DNA of 64,000 bases from Embiotoca jacksoni (taxonomy: Eukaryota; Chordata; Actinopteri; Embiotocidae): contig JAKOON010000022.1 in assembly GCA_022577435.1 (NCBI GenBank), positions 8,699,730 to 8,763,729 on the forward strand, in the 5' to 3' direction. Of the stretch, positions 40,475 through 51,192 are shown piece by piece. Made by a program: the position numbers and the translations under genes. Every line of letters begins with the position of its first letter. Positions within the stretch are counted from its first letter, which is position 1. The notes under the pieces are model-generated. The model searched no databases, was not told the origin of the DNA, and worked only from the letters and a program-made list of their open reading frames with translations.

Positions 40475-40665
40475 GGGATTCCTCGGGTTCCCAATTAGAG
40501 CGAGTCAGAACCACCGCTCACTCCTCCCCAGCTTGTCCAAATATGGTCACTTCTGTCCCCAAAATAGCAAGATTGCCACGGCCAAAATACCGGACTAAAG
40601 GCCACAAAACAGCAGGCCACAAACCAATGGGTTGACGTTCCTGTTGATTGCTGCTTGGTTGACAT
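40475..40665 (+). mobile_element. Dispersed repeat family, copy B (5'-truncated)
   Basis: Matches the 3' part of copies A, C and D: CCTCGGGTTCCCA, CCGCTC.CTCC, TTGTCCAAATATGGTCACTTC, CCCCAAAATAGCAAGAT, ACAAACCAATGGGTTGACG. The 5' half of the family is absent. A run of about 22 A residues (40716-40737) lies some 50 bp downstream, but the other copies have no poly(A), so retroposition is not established. Confidence 0.75.
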
Positions 40666-40715
40666 AGATTTAGTCTCATAGACTTGTTTTTCAAACAGTA
40701 TGGGTCACAAAAATG

Positions 40716-40737
40716 TAAAAAAAAAAAAAAAAAAAAA
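40716..40737. repeat. A22 homopolymer
   Basis: About 22 consecutive A residues downstream of dispersed-repeat copy B. Confidence 0.9.
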
Positions 40738-41710
40738 TAGTAAATTAAAGTAACAATTAGTGGACACTAATGCTGAATACACTTGTAAGTTGTTGATAAA
40801 GTGTTCAGACTATGCGAAGGGTTTCAGAACCTGTGACAGATCTTGGTCCACACTTTGACCTGTTTGGTTCACACATCAAACCTTCAGGGATAGAAAGCAA
40901 CTGAGGGAGATTAAAAGAGATTTGGTGGTTCAGTATTCTGTACACAGAAAAGCACTGCTTAGTATTTGCAAGTGAAGTCAAACTTTGCTCAGAACTACCG
41001 GCATCAGTAAGATGTGTGAGATAATTACCGTGCACGGTGGTTTTAGTGATTTGAAAACCCAATGCATAAAATCTAGGTATGAGCCCTGCAGACGAGTTTA
41101 AATGAACAGACATTTCTTATATTTGGATGCAGCAGAGTCAGTACAAATGCAATGCAAATATTAAAATAGAATGCTGTTTTACATGAAATCCCTTAACTAT
41201 ACATACAGAGCAGAGCAAATATATTTTGGGCCATATTGGATTTTTATAAGTTATGTTCATTATCAATATTGTGGCCAATTACTTGACTGTATTGACTAAG
41301 ACATCCTCTTAATATCTATCTATCAATCAAATGTGAATTAATTATTGATACACATATTACAAATATGAAGGTTCATGTTGAATTGTTCATCCGCATCTGA
41401 CCTTGCTGTCCAAAGGTTTTCTGCTTTTCAGTAATCTTTAAGTATTTTATTTTGGAATTTTCAAATGACAACAATGCAAATAATTTTTCAAGGAAAGAAA
41501 ACCCAGAAAATAAAATAGTTATCTCACTTGGGCAGATATGCTACAGAAGAGATGATGTTTATTCAAATACAGTTTGTCTATCATCCAGTCACACTTGACA
41601 ACCTTCAGTTAATTATTAATGTCTTGCTATCGTTGTTTTTACTATGTACACATGTAAAAAAAAGAAAAAAAATGCTGCCTTTCGTTAGATCACATCACCC
41701 TAAAACAGGA

Positions 41711-41717
41711 TATAAAG
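41711..41717 (+). promoter_or_regulatory. Candidate TATA box of the CTLD gene
   Basis: TATAAAG lies about 30 bp upstream of a short segment that ends in a strong splice donor (AGCAG|GTAAGAG at 41765/41766). A start site near 41740 would give a short non-coding first exon. The spacing and the donor make this the most likely core promoter; no transcript evidence is available. Confidence 0.5.
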
Positions 41718-41739
41718 CCTGTGACTTTTCAACACTGAT

Positions 41740-41765
41740 ACTGACCGCACTCGGCCCATCAGCAG
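41740..41765 (+). other. Candidate 5' untranslated exon 1 of the CTLD gene
   Basis: Runs from an assumed start site about 30 bp after TATAAAG to a consensus donor GTAAGAG. The next acceptor is at 42069/42070, where a long pyrimidine tract ending CTGTACTCAG precedes the signal-peptide exon, implying an intron of 304 bp. The 5' boundary is a guess. Confidence 0.4.
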
Positions 41766-42069
41766 GTAAGAGACTTTAAAAAAAAAAAGATATAGGCTAA
41801 GGAATGGATATAATTCACCACTGAATTACACTGGTAATTTTATGAATTCAAGCCTGGCACACACCGTGTGGATGTGCATGAGTTACAGCAATGAGGGATT
41901 AAAACTTTTACTCATTCCTGATCAACAGTCAAATATTTGTTTTTATTTTTTTATTTTTTTATTTACGAATTGATGTATTTCGCTCTGATTAAAATTCCTT
42001 ACTTTTGCTTATTAAATGATCACATATTTTCATTTGTTTTGTCTGTGTTTTTCATTTCTCTGTACTCAG

Positions 42070-42136
42070 TGTCTTCACTTTATGAATCTCACCCTAACAG
42101 TGATGATGACCCTTGTGTTGTTTGTGCTGTGCCCAG
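42070..42136 (+). CDS. Exon 2: signal peptide exon
   Basis: The acceptor CTGTACTCAG ends at 42069. Twelve untranslated bases precede the ATG at 42082. The 18 full codons encode a short N-terminus followed by a hydrophobic core (VMMTLVLFVL) and CP, a typical secretory signal. The donor CCCAG|GTACGA leaves phase 1, so residue 19 (Gly) is split across the junction. Longer upstream frames in the same register would start inside the presumed intron and are not preferred. Confidence 0.75.
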
Positions 42137-45105
42137 GTACGATTTTCTTTCTTGGTCTGCAGTTGATATTCTATGGGTGTTTTGTGCACATATGTAGGAC
42201 CTTCAAATATTTCTCAATGGCAATATCTTTTGTTATCAGTACTTTTGATTGTACTTCTTCATGTTACCGGTATTCTTACTTTGATAACATGCAGCGACCG
42301 TGCACAAATTATTCAAGTATGCAAGGTATGAAAGGGGACGGCACATTAACCACGTTATGTCTGTGACATATAATAATAATTGTGTTTTAACCATGTGTAA
42401 CTACTTTGTAGCAGCCCAACAGTTAATACATTTATTTTCAAAAGCTGTAAATGTTAACTGAGAACAGTTTTATCTTTTTTTTGACAGGACTTTTTGAAGT
42501 TACATTTGCATCAAACCGTCTACGAAATATCACTGTTCTGTCTGGACAATGTAACAGAAGTTTTTCAGCGAACATCTGTAGGCAGATGGGTGGATTACTA
42601 GTAACTCTGTATGATCAAGAAGATGTCAAATTCATATATTCAGTTACAAGTGATAGACCGGATGTCCAAACTCTCTGGATTGGTCTGCACAGGAAACAAG
42701 ATAATATTACTTGGTCGAATGATGACCCGTTCATATTCAGTCGCTCAACTGTAAACATAACAAATGGGGAGCAAAAATGTGAGGGTATCGAAAATGACAG
42801 ATGGCAAGGTTTCAACTGTTCAGATGAAAAACCTTTCATGTGCTACAAGGGTAAGTTCCATCAAGCAATAATGGCTTGCAGTTTTGTAGGTTCCCTTTTT
42901 TCATTTTCAAACTTTGTTGGATGCCACTTAAATTATTGCAATGCAGCATGGCTATGTTCACATTTGACTTTGTTTTTAGTCGGATCCAATGAGTGCGAAA
43001 GTCAAATCAAGACCATGTTAACTGCGACCCTGAATGATGACGACATGCACACGTAAAAAAAAAAAAAAAAAAAAAATCGTGGCCGCAGATCAGAACCAGT
43101 TTGTTAACATTTCTGTGAAAAAATCAGATCTCGGCCACTGGAGCATCTAATGAGCTTATGTTGGCTTTCACCCAAATCAAGCTGGGAACATGAGATCTTT
43201 AAATAATTATTATTAAAAAAAAAATGGATTTACTGTATTTGGAATTTGTTTTTTGTTTTTTTATGTTAACCCTAAGAAATCTGTCTTAAATTAAGGGCTC
43301 TGCGCCTAATAATGTAAACAAATCTATACTACTGCTAAATGTCTTATTTATGTTTCTTCATAATGAAAAATGAATGCAATATTTTTGTTTTACCAGATAA
43401 TAATTACTCCCTAATCGAAAATGAGAATAAGACCTGGTGCCGGGCACGGGAGCACTGCAGAAGATATTTCCAGGATTTAGTGAGCATTAATGACGAAGAG
43501 CAAAACCAACGAGTGATTAAAGAAGGAAAGAACAAAACCTTTTGGATTGGACTCATGCATGATGAATGGGAATGGGAGAACGATAGCTGCTCAACATACA
43601 GAGAATGGAAGGTTAATAAAAACCCATCGAATTGTACAGCTCTGACATTGCCATGTTCAATTACCCAACGGGGATGTGATTTTGACTCAGTACCAATCTG
43701 CTCCACAGGTAAGCAATAAATAGATGAAAGAGAACTTCATGTAAGCCTTTGATGGAGTTCACATTAAGTGGCATTAGTTCTGAAATACTCATGTAAGATA
43801 TGCACTCAAAAAAGCTTGACTTCATTATTCTAAAATGATCAGAAAGAAATTAAAGTGATGTCAATGGAAGCAAGCAAACAATGACAGTCACTATGACAGA
43901 AGACCTAAACTGTGATTTTACTCAGACATCGGGACATTTTGGATTAAATCTCAACTATAAACTCTTAAATGAAACACATGTAAATGTATCTTTCTAACAA
44001 AAACTCCGCCCGTCACTAATTCAGTTTATGACTCATTTTGAATACTTGTGGTTGTATACTTCCATGAAGTACACTCCATGGTAGAATACTTAGCAGTGTA
44101 GGGTATTGTGCACTTATCAGAAATGACAACCACAATATTTAAATGTATCACCCTCAAAATATCTACCTGCTTTATAGAGAGGTGTTCGCCCGAATAGCTG
44201 CAGCTTCTAGGCTGAGATTTTCCTGCTATAGGTTAGTGGTCCCTTCCCTTTCCCCCCACAGCCAGGATGATGACCATACAGCGTTGTAAATTAAACTTTT
44301 GACTTTTATGAGTACACAATACAAATACTCTCAGTGTGATCACACTTAAATAGCAAGCGTAAATATGGAAATGCACGAAGTGAGACACGGAGTGTAATGA
44401 TGATGATCCGATCCAATATAAGGGAGACATCTGCAATACAACAGCTCATGATATTCTTTTCTTTTCTTTTCACATAGCGTTACAAAGAGTAGAGAGCGGA
44501 GGGCAGAGAGTAAAGGAGAAACCATTAATATAATACATGAATATAATGATTACTAATGGTAACACAGCCACAATATAAATATTGTTTCTGTGGAACTTAT
44601 CCTTACAGAGGAACGTATCAGTAAATCACATGTCCAAAAAAGTACAGGTGATAATATTGATATTGTGACTAAATTTACAGTAGATTATGACCTGTTATTA
44701 CTTCTTCTGTCTTTTTCCTGGTTTTCAGGCCATGTGAGAATCAAAGTCATCGAACTAAATCATACTTGGGAACAGGCTGTTGACTACTGCGAGGCCCGCC
44801 ACACAGGCCTGCTGTGGATTGAGAATCAGGAGGATCAGAACGTTGTTGAACGATGGCTGCAAAACCTTAATGTTCCTGGTCCATTCTGGATCGGTCTGAG
44901 GCAGAGTGTTCTGTTCGGATTCTGGATTTGGAAGGACAGGGTAGTGGACTACAGCAACTGGAAGAATGACAAACCGCCTGAGAGGCCCCTGTCTAACCAA
45001 TGTGGTGTCATCAACGGAACAGACAACTACAAATGGAGTGATGCAAACTGTTGGCTCCAGCTATATTTTCTTTGTGAGGAGGAGATTGTCTTCATGGATC
45101 AATAG
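42082..45105 (+). CDS. Secreted three-CTLD C-type lectin-like protein
   Basis: Spliced gene; coding exons 42082-42136, 42488-42850, 43397-43708, (44609-44647) and 44729-45105, all joined at phase 1. Predicted product 381 residues: signal peptide 1-18, CTLD1 about 24-138, CTLD2 about 141-242, a 13-residue linker, and CTLD3 about 258-378, then a short tail ending at TAG. Each domain has a WIGL core (82-85, 189-192, 310-313). CTLD3 has the four canonical cysteines 277, 348, 364 and 372. No EPN/QPD or WND motif remains, so calcium-dependent sugar binding is doubtful. Twelve Asn-X-Ser/Thr sequons indicate heavy glycosylation. There is no transmembrane segment or GPI signal, so it is probably secreted. 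Family inference: tandem-CTLD proteins of fish that resemble pieces of mannose receptor or secretory phospholipase A2 receptor. The exact orthologue is unknown, and the ligand is unknown. Confidence 0.85.
42488..42850 (+). CDS. Exon 3: CTLD1
   Basis: The acceptor TTTTTTGACAG ends at 42487 and the donor AAGG|GTAAGT starts at 42851. It is exactly 363 nt (121 codons), phase 1 at both ends. It encodes a complete CTLD: an N-terminal strand, cysteines at about 40 and 49, WIGL at 82-85, then Cys 116, 129 and 137 in the C-terminal KC...NC...MC pattern. GFNCSDEKPF replaces the usual WND-containing strand. Five N-glycosylation sequons are present. Reading through the donor gives 60 more open codons with no domain similarity, which are intron. 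Confidence 0.9.
43397..43708 (+). CDS. Exon 4: CTLD2
   Basis: The acceptor TTTGTTTTACCAG ends at 43396 and the donor CACAG|GTAAGC starts at 43709. It is 312 nt (104 codons), phase 1-1. It encodes a TWCRAREHCRRY helix (Cys 154 and 160), LVSINDEEQN, WIGL at 189-192 and a cysteine-rich C-terminal half (204, 219, 226, 233, 241). CTLD2 is shorter than CTLD3 through the calcium-site loop, and no EPN or WND is present. Seven cysteines leave one potentially unpaired. Five sequons are present. Confidence 0.9.
44609..44647 (+). CDS. Candidate 39-nt linker exon between CTLD2 and CTLD3
   Basis: Flanked by an acceptor (ATCCTTACAG ending 44608) and a GTGATA donor (44648). It is exactly 39 nt, phase 1 at both ends, adding 13 polar residues (EERISKSHVQKST) without disturbing the frame. 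The intron that follows would be 81 bp, a typical length for short fish introns. The donor is weaker than those of the other exons, so the exon may be skipped or alternative. Confidence 0.5.
44729..45105 (+). CDS. Exon 5: CTLD3 and stop codon
   Basis: The acceptor has a strong pyrimidine tract (CTTTTTCCTGGTTTTCAG ending 44728). The exon encodes TWEQAVDYCEARHTGLLWIE, WIGL at 310-313, NWKNDKPPERP in the long loop, CGVING, WSDANC and FLCEEE, ending MDQ and TAG at 45105. This is the best preserved of the three domains. The loop has NDKPPER where a sugar binder would have EPN, and WSD where WND is usual. Two sequons are present. Confidence 0.92.
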
Positions 45106-45809
45106 TTTCTACTTATAATACTTTGTTGATAGATGAGATTTTATTGTAGAATTATTGTGTGACTCATCATGGAGATGAAAGTCAGCAATGTATTCTCGAA
45201 GATTTTTCTTTTACTTCTCTGATTCTTGGTAAACAGCTTTCTTGAATGCGGTACAGCATAACATGACAGTTCTGAAGGTTTTTGTTGTTGTTATTGTTCA
45301 TAAAAGTTAATTATAAATGTTTGGAGTTGATCATCTCTGAATTATGTAATTTCTTAATCTACAAAAGTGATAACATACTAGTGTGTTATATTTGCTTTGA
45401 CATTTTTGTGATGATTGACTGTTTCAGTCCTTGTCGAATCAATTAATGTTTATATCAAGTTCCACTTGGAATACATATTTTACTCTCTATTTACATTTAT
45501 AACTGTCACCCAATTACAACACAATATGTTATACCCATGAGCATTTGCTTTTTCGGTCTTAATTTTGTCAATTTATTTGGGCGTTAGACAAAGCTCTGAA
45601 GTTGAATAACTTTAAATGTTCAACACATATACAGCAGATCTTTTCGAACTTTAAGAGATTTCCATGTGAGCTTTGACCTGATTTTATTTCTGGAAAAAAA
45701 AAAAAAAATTCTGCATAACTTGCTAATTTGAAATGGAAGACAATGCTATTTTTTAATTCAACCAATTACCATGAACTAAGAAATGTGTCTTAATTTATGA
45801 TACCAAACA

Positions 45810-45829
45810 CCCCCCCCCCCCCACCCCCC
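45810..45829. repeat. C-rich homopolymer run
   Basis: About 13 C residues, one A, then 6 C residues, within the predicted 3' untranslated region of the CTLD gene. Confidence 0.85.
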
Positions 45830-45920
45830 GTAATAACTTATAATAACCGATTGCCCTCTCCTAGCTCAGGTAAAGGTTTGTTTCTTTGGCATTATATTTC
45901 TCTCAAAGCTTGCTATCTCC

Positions 45921-45926
45921 AATAAA
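45921..45926 (+). terminator. Candidate poly(A) signal of the CTLD gene
   Basis: AATAAA followed after about 13-30 bases by a GU-rich stretch (AGTGTGTCTGGATGTG, 45940-45955), the usual layout of a cleavage/polyadenylation site. It would give a 3' untranslated region of about 830 bp. Confidence 0.5.
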
Positions 45927-45956
45927 ATGCAGTGCATTCCAGTGTGTCTGGATGTG

Positions 45957-48130
45957 AAAGTTAAAAATCCTTACAAAGGCAGAATTCTAAATCATAAATA
46001 GTTTTGTACAAGATAAGACTTGTGACACACAGCTGATATTAACGCAGTGTGCTGATATAAGTTTAGTAACAATACATAATCGAAGGTCAGAGAACAGAGA
46101 AAGTTAAGCTTGGATAGGCTGATATTGAACTGTTTAACTAATCTCTGGTGGAAGCACATTTAAGGGCTCATTCTGCTCCAGTTAAATGTCAGTAATATTA
46201 ATCATTACAACATACAAAAGGAAGCTGTGCTGTTGAAAAGTAAAATATTGGAAACAATAGAAAGGAAGAAGTCAGGACACTATTTTAAAGAAGGAGGGGT
46301 CTGAGGGTAGAGGGGAGGAAGAAGAGTAAAAATACTGCAAATCCAGCCTTAAAACATGGGATTGAGAAAGAGACGGATATAAAACAGTATAAATAATCAG
46401 TGGAGAAGGAAGTAAAGTGAAAAATGTGAAGCTTGGACAACTTCCAGGGTCATTATTCACACCGTGGACAAACCTGGAATGAAGGCTCAATCTGTCACAC
46501 CCTCACTCATCATTATAACTCATCATGCGGCTACCGTTCGAATGTGTGTATGCGAGTGTGTTTGGAGGCCTCTTGATCATTGCTCAGTCCAGGGGAACAA
46601 ACTTTCTCTTGACTTGTCGCTCAGCTCACTTCTCTGACCATTTTGTGATGTACGTGGACGAGTGCGGGATCATAGCTCATCGAGAAGAATCAGAGCTTCT
46701 CAGGAAACACACTTCTTCACACCATAAATCACACAGCCATTGAGGATCCTCCTGACCTGAAGCCAAGCACATTTCTTCTGGCAAAAGCAGAAAATCTTCA
46801 TTGGCAGAGGCCAAATAAGGGGCTAAGACATGGCCCCATTTGGGGTTGAATGCCAGCCACAAGTCCAGTGTTGATTCAGGGGCCTGAATTGTAACATAAT
46901 CCACCAGGAGAGAGATGAATGCGACCAGAATATCCATGTCCATAACTCAACTTCGTACAAAATAAGCACTTTAAGTCCAGAATTTATCCAGACCTATACT
47001 CGGCCAACCAGTCTTTCTTCTATATTCATATTGCATATATGTTAGGGCTGCACAATTAAGATCTCACTTCATGCTCCCAAACAATTTCATTTCTAAATGC
47101 TGAAGATTCTGCCGGATTTTCATTCGAAACATCATCTGCATCAAAGCAAGAGACTGACCTTGATTGTTTATGTTTAGTATCACATTAATAAAGCTGCTGC
47201 TTTCAAGATAAAAACAAAAGTGTTCCCCTTTCTGTTGTCCAAAGTTGATGTACCATTGTGATGCCGAGTTCTGCCTGCCTGCTGAGACTGGCATGCACCT
47301 TGCAAAACACTGCGCACTTCTACAATAAAAACATTAAAGTAGTAGGTCTACTGTTTAAAAACAATGTAATTTTCTTTGTCAGATTCATTAATAATGATGC
47401 ATTTTGCTAATAAAACAATTGGATTCCATCAAACTTTGATTTAAAGCAACATTATTGAGTGATATGGGGTGCATGTACTTTTTAGCCAAAATTAAATTCA
47501 CCGTTGTGCCAAAACAGCCGAATATGAGGAACATCTTGTGAAGTGAATACAATTTTTGGAATGTAGGCAGAACTCTGCATAACATCATCAGGGCTCATCA
47601 GATGTTTTTGAATTTTTTCTGTACCAGGTAAAGAGTGCAATAAACATATATTATAAAAGAAAAATGTGACAGAGAATTGTGATCTGAATCCTAATAAAAA
47701 AAAAACATGATTCTCTTTTTTTTTTTATCACAAATCCTGTAGTGTAAATATATACAATTGTAAATGTTCATTATTTTACAAATGCTACCCGAGAAATCGC
47801 CCGACTATTTTCTAATAATGTATTAATTCAGAAAAAGTCAAGTCAGAATCAATTTTAACTGATTAATTGTGACATTTGACACTCGCATGAAGTTCTGACA
47901 GCAGGTGTAAATCAAAGTATGGGAGGTACAGGTACTGAATGCTAGAATCTCCTTTTTATGGAAAACAATGGAAACACTGAGTGTAAAACAAAGACGACTG
48001 AAACAGAAAAGTCCATAAAAATAGTCACAAATAGTCCTATATTCAAGATATTAATTACCCAGAAAAACAAATACTTTTGTTATTACTGTAATTTTGGCTG
48101 GAATGGTTCCTTTCAGAGTGTGACATTAGT

Positions 48131-48219
<89 letters not shown>

Positions 48220-50170
48220 CATAATTGGACCTGTTTTAATACACATACCGGAAAAAAAATTACATTTGTTAAATAAATAAAGGAAAAAGCATTGTCTTGT
48301 GTTTTTTGTTATTTGTTCAATTGGATTTTCTTTGTCTACTGTGAGAACTTAGACAAAGATCTGGTCATGTCAGCTGTATGTTAAAATAAAGAACATTTTA
48401 TACTTGGATCTTTGTAGACTTCCTAGCACCAGTGTGCAGCTTAAATATTAATGCAGACAAATACCCCAAGTGCACAGCGCAAAATTCGCTTTCAACTGCA
48501 GACACTTTTTTGTTAAATATATTTGAGCATCAAACGATGTATAGTGCAACACTGGCTTTAAAATCAGAGCTGCATTTCTACCAGAAAAGTGCAGTGTTCT
48601 TGAACAGTGGTTTCCGACTGTTTTTTTTCCCAATAAAACAAAAATATCTTGAACCTTTGATCAGCTCATCTGATGTGTGCTTTTTTTTTTTGCCTTGTTA
48701 TACTGTATATTTCAATAATTTCATAGATCTAAAAAGGGCACACTTTCTTTAACATTCCAAGAGAATAAATGAATCAGTAGACAAAAGTAAAAAAAAAAAA
48801 TTAAAAAAAAATCTTGTTAACCAGAATGTGGAACTGAGGCCACAACAAGGGGTTTAGGAACCACTGCTCTAAAAAAAAACAGCCTCTTTCATCATCTTTC
48901 GTCAAGAGCAGTGTGATGAAAGACGATTTTCTCTACTCTATTGCACATGTTAAGAATTAAAGGTTGTATGGATAACAAAGATCCAAATGGAAAGTCCTGG
49001 AAAAGGCCTTGGAAAGGGACATGATCATTTATGAGTACTTATAAATCAAAAGTCACCAACTCAGTGTTGTATAAACAAAGAATGAGTGAGAAATAAATTG
49101 ATACTAAGGAAATATGAAGAATATGTCCACAATACAAAGGAGCAGTTTGACAAGATTTTCTCACCTGCGTAAAACCATCAGGTATCAGAGCAGAAACCTG
49201 CATTTGTCCAAAGACGACAAATGAGAGTGTAAGCGACACCAAGTGACAGAAAGAAAGAGGGGAAGAGCCAGAGGGAGGGAGGAAAAGAGGAGCAGATGGA
49301 GGGAGGGAAAGCGAGACGAGCAGTGGGTCCTGTCAAACTATTAACGTCATGGTGTGAGCTCGGGGCTCCTGGTGACACGAGAGATGAGTGGACATATTTA
49401 GCACACACGCATACACACACGCCAAACAACTCCGCAGCAACTAGCCAAACTACTGCATCCTATAATCGCAGGTTGAACTCACTCTATTAAGTGCTCGCAT
49501 ATACAGATGAAGCAGTTATTACCTGCAGTGGCTGGCAGAGGTATTGTTGACAGGTTGGTGGTCGTCAGTCTCCGTGATTGTTAGATTCACTGCCAACGTT
49601 CGGTGTGGACAGCCTTAATATCAACCATCTTCAGAGGAAACATGCCAAAATGTATCAGTCAAAACATTTGGGGATATCTAAAAATTTGCATGTGTGCCAT
49701 GGTCATGTCATCGTCACAGTCCGGTAGTAGAAAGTGTTTCCAATTCATTGTTCTTTGTGTGTCTTACCCGTCTGTAGTTCACAGGGAAAAACTTCACCTT
49801 TACTCTACTACTTCGTTTTGAAAACTACAATTGATATATTTAATATGCAATCAGTTTACAGAATGTGATGCACTGTCATATCTTAAACTACCAAACCGTA
49901 TATAAAATACCTCTCTAACGCTCTATATGCATCAATGCATCAGTGTTAGTAATCATGTAATATGAATTAAATAATGATAACACTATCCTGCATAACGGTC
50001 TCCTTTATTTGACATTATATAGGACCAACTATGCTAATTTTTCTTTATTTATTTTTTTATTCTGGGACCCCGTGGGGATACCTTTCCATGATTTACAGTT
50101 CAAAAGAATCCTCATTATCTACTTGGCCTTTATGCAGCAGCTCAGTTCATTCTCTGTCTGAAAAAAGCAG
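45957..50170. other. Non-genic stretch downstream of the lectin gene
   Basis: Contains the (ATT)n microsatellite at 48142 and a purine-rich segment near 49230-49320. No further CTLD exons or other gene-like segments were seen, so the lectin is not part of a visible tandem cluster to the right. Confidence 0.45.
48142..48219. repeat. (ATT)n microsatellite
   Basis: About 78 bp of ATT trinucleotide repeat, preceded by ATTATC variants. The poly-Leu and poly-Ile frames across it are artefacts. Confidence 0.97.
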
Positions 50171-50518
50171 CGACCGACAGTGATGTCTGTTGTGAGCTGC
50201 CATTCTGAAGCCTTGAGTTCAGTATTTTGGCTGTCAACATCTTGCTATTTTGGAGCCAGAAGTGACCGTATTTGGACGAGCAAGCGCTGAATCTGACTCA
50301 TTTTGACTGGGAACCCGAGGACACTACACCCGCCGACTGATAGCTGAAATCTGACCGCAATACAGGCCTGTCAATCAAACAGACAGGCCTAGTATCTAAT
50401 TAATGATGGGATTATTTTCAGAAGGATCACCAGAAAACTGACAAGAAGGAGTGACTTTAGCGAATGACACCAAATTGACTAGTGAAAAAGATTTACTGAC
50501 TTGAAATTTCACGAGAGT
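50171..50518 (-). mobile_element. Dispersed repeat family, copy C (inverted)
   Basis: The reverse complement matches copies A and D in order: AAAGTCACTCCTTCTTGTCAG, CTTCTGAAAATAATCCCATC, ATTAATTAGATACTAGGCC, TTGATTGACAGGCC, CCTCGGGTTCCCAGTC, GTCCAAATACGGTCACTTC, TGGCTCCAAAATAGCAAGAT, ACATCACTGTCGGT. It lacks the first about 130 bp and the CCAATGGGT block. Confidence 0.8.
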
Positions 50519-51149
50519 CAATTATTATTGTAATTTGAGTACATAACTTTAGCATAATGCACGGAATGGATTCAATATGTTTATATCTAGTTATAGTTAG
50601 TCAAGTTAATAATTTTTGTACGTTTGGTTTTAATACACATGAAGTTTTACTTAAGAATTGGACATTTAATTTATTTAGGTTCTAATTTTTTATCGTCATA
50701 TTTGTACTTCACTAACATAATGGTGTCTGGAGTCTGCTACAGCCATCAGTGGCAGTATAAATATCGGACAATTGGACAATCCAACACTGACACAGTAAAA
50801 AGTGCATCCATTGTGTTTGACTTTTTTTTTGCGCTCACCGTCGTTCACACACAATACTGCAATGTTTGCTGTCACATTAATAATTCATTTGTGGTTGTTA
50901 GAAACATGTTACTATTGTACTGTCTCCCTTGTAAAAGCAGAATCACACAACACAGCCTCTCTGTGTGTGGGTCCCAGATTCCTTCCACTAAGACTCTCAA
51001 GCCAAAAGGCACAGCTGTTAACGTGGTGACTCTTTTAAAGTAGTTTTCCATCCACCTTTCTTTTATGTTTCCGGTTACTTTTCAACGTATCAAACCAAAC
51101 AAATGGCCCCGAACATATTCATTGACAATACACACATACCCACGGCTGG

Positions 51150-51192
51150 GTTTAAATGTGTGTGGATGCTGAAAGTTCACACACATTTAAAC
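51150..51192. repeat. Perfect 15-bp inverted repeat (hairpin)
   Basis: GTTTAAATGTGTGTG (51150-51164) and CACACACATTTAAAC (51178-51192) are exact reverse complements separated by 13 bases. Confidence 0.9.

Noticed and set aside
42615..42839. Minus-strand open frame opposite CTLD1
   Set aside because: Shadow frame of a well-supported exon.
42851..43056. C-terminal extension of the CTLD1 exon frame
   Set aside because: The frame continues past a consensus donor (GTAAGT) into sequence without CTLD character, and the next CTLD exon joins in phase; it is intron.
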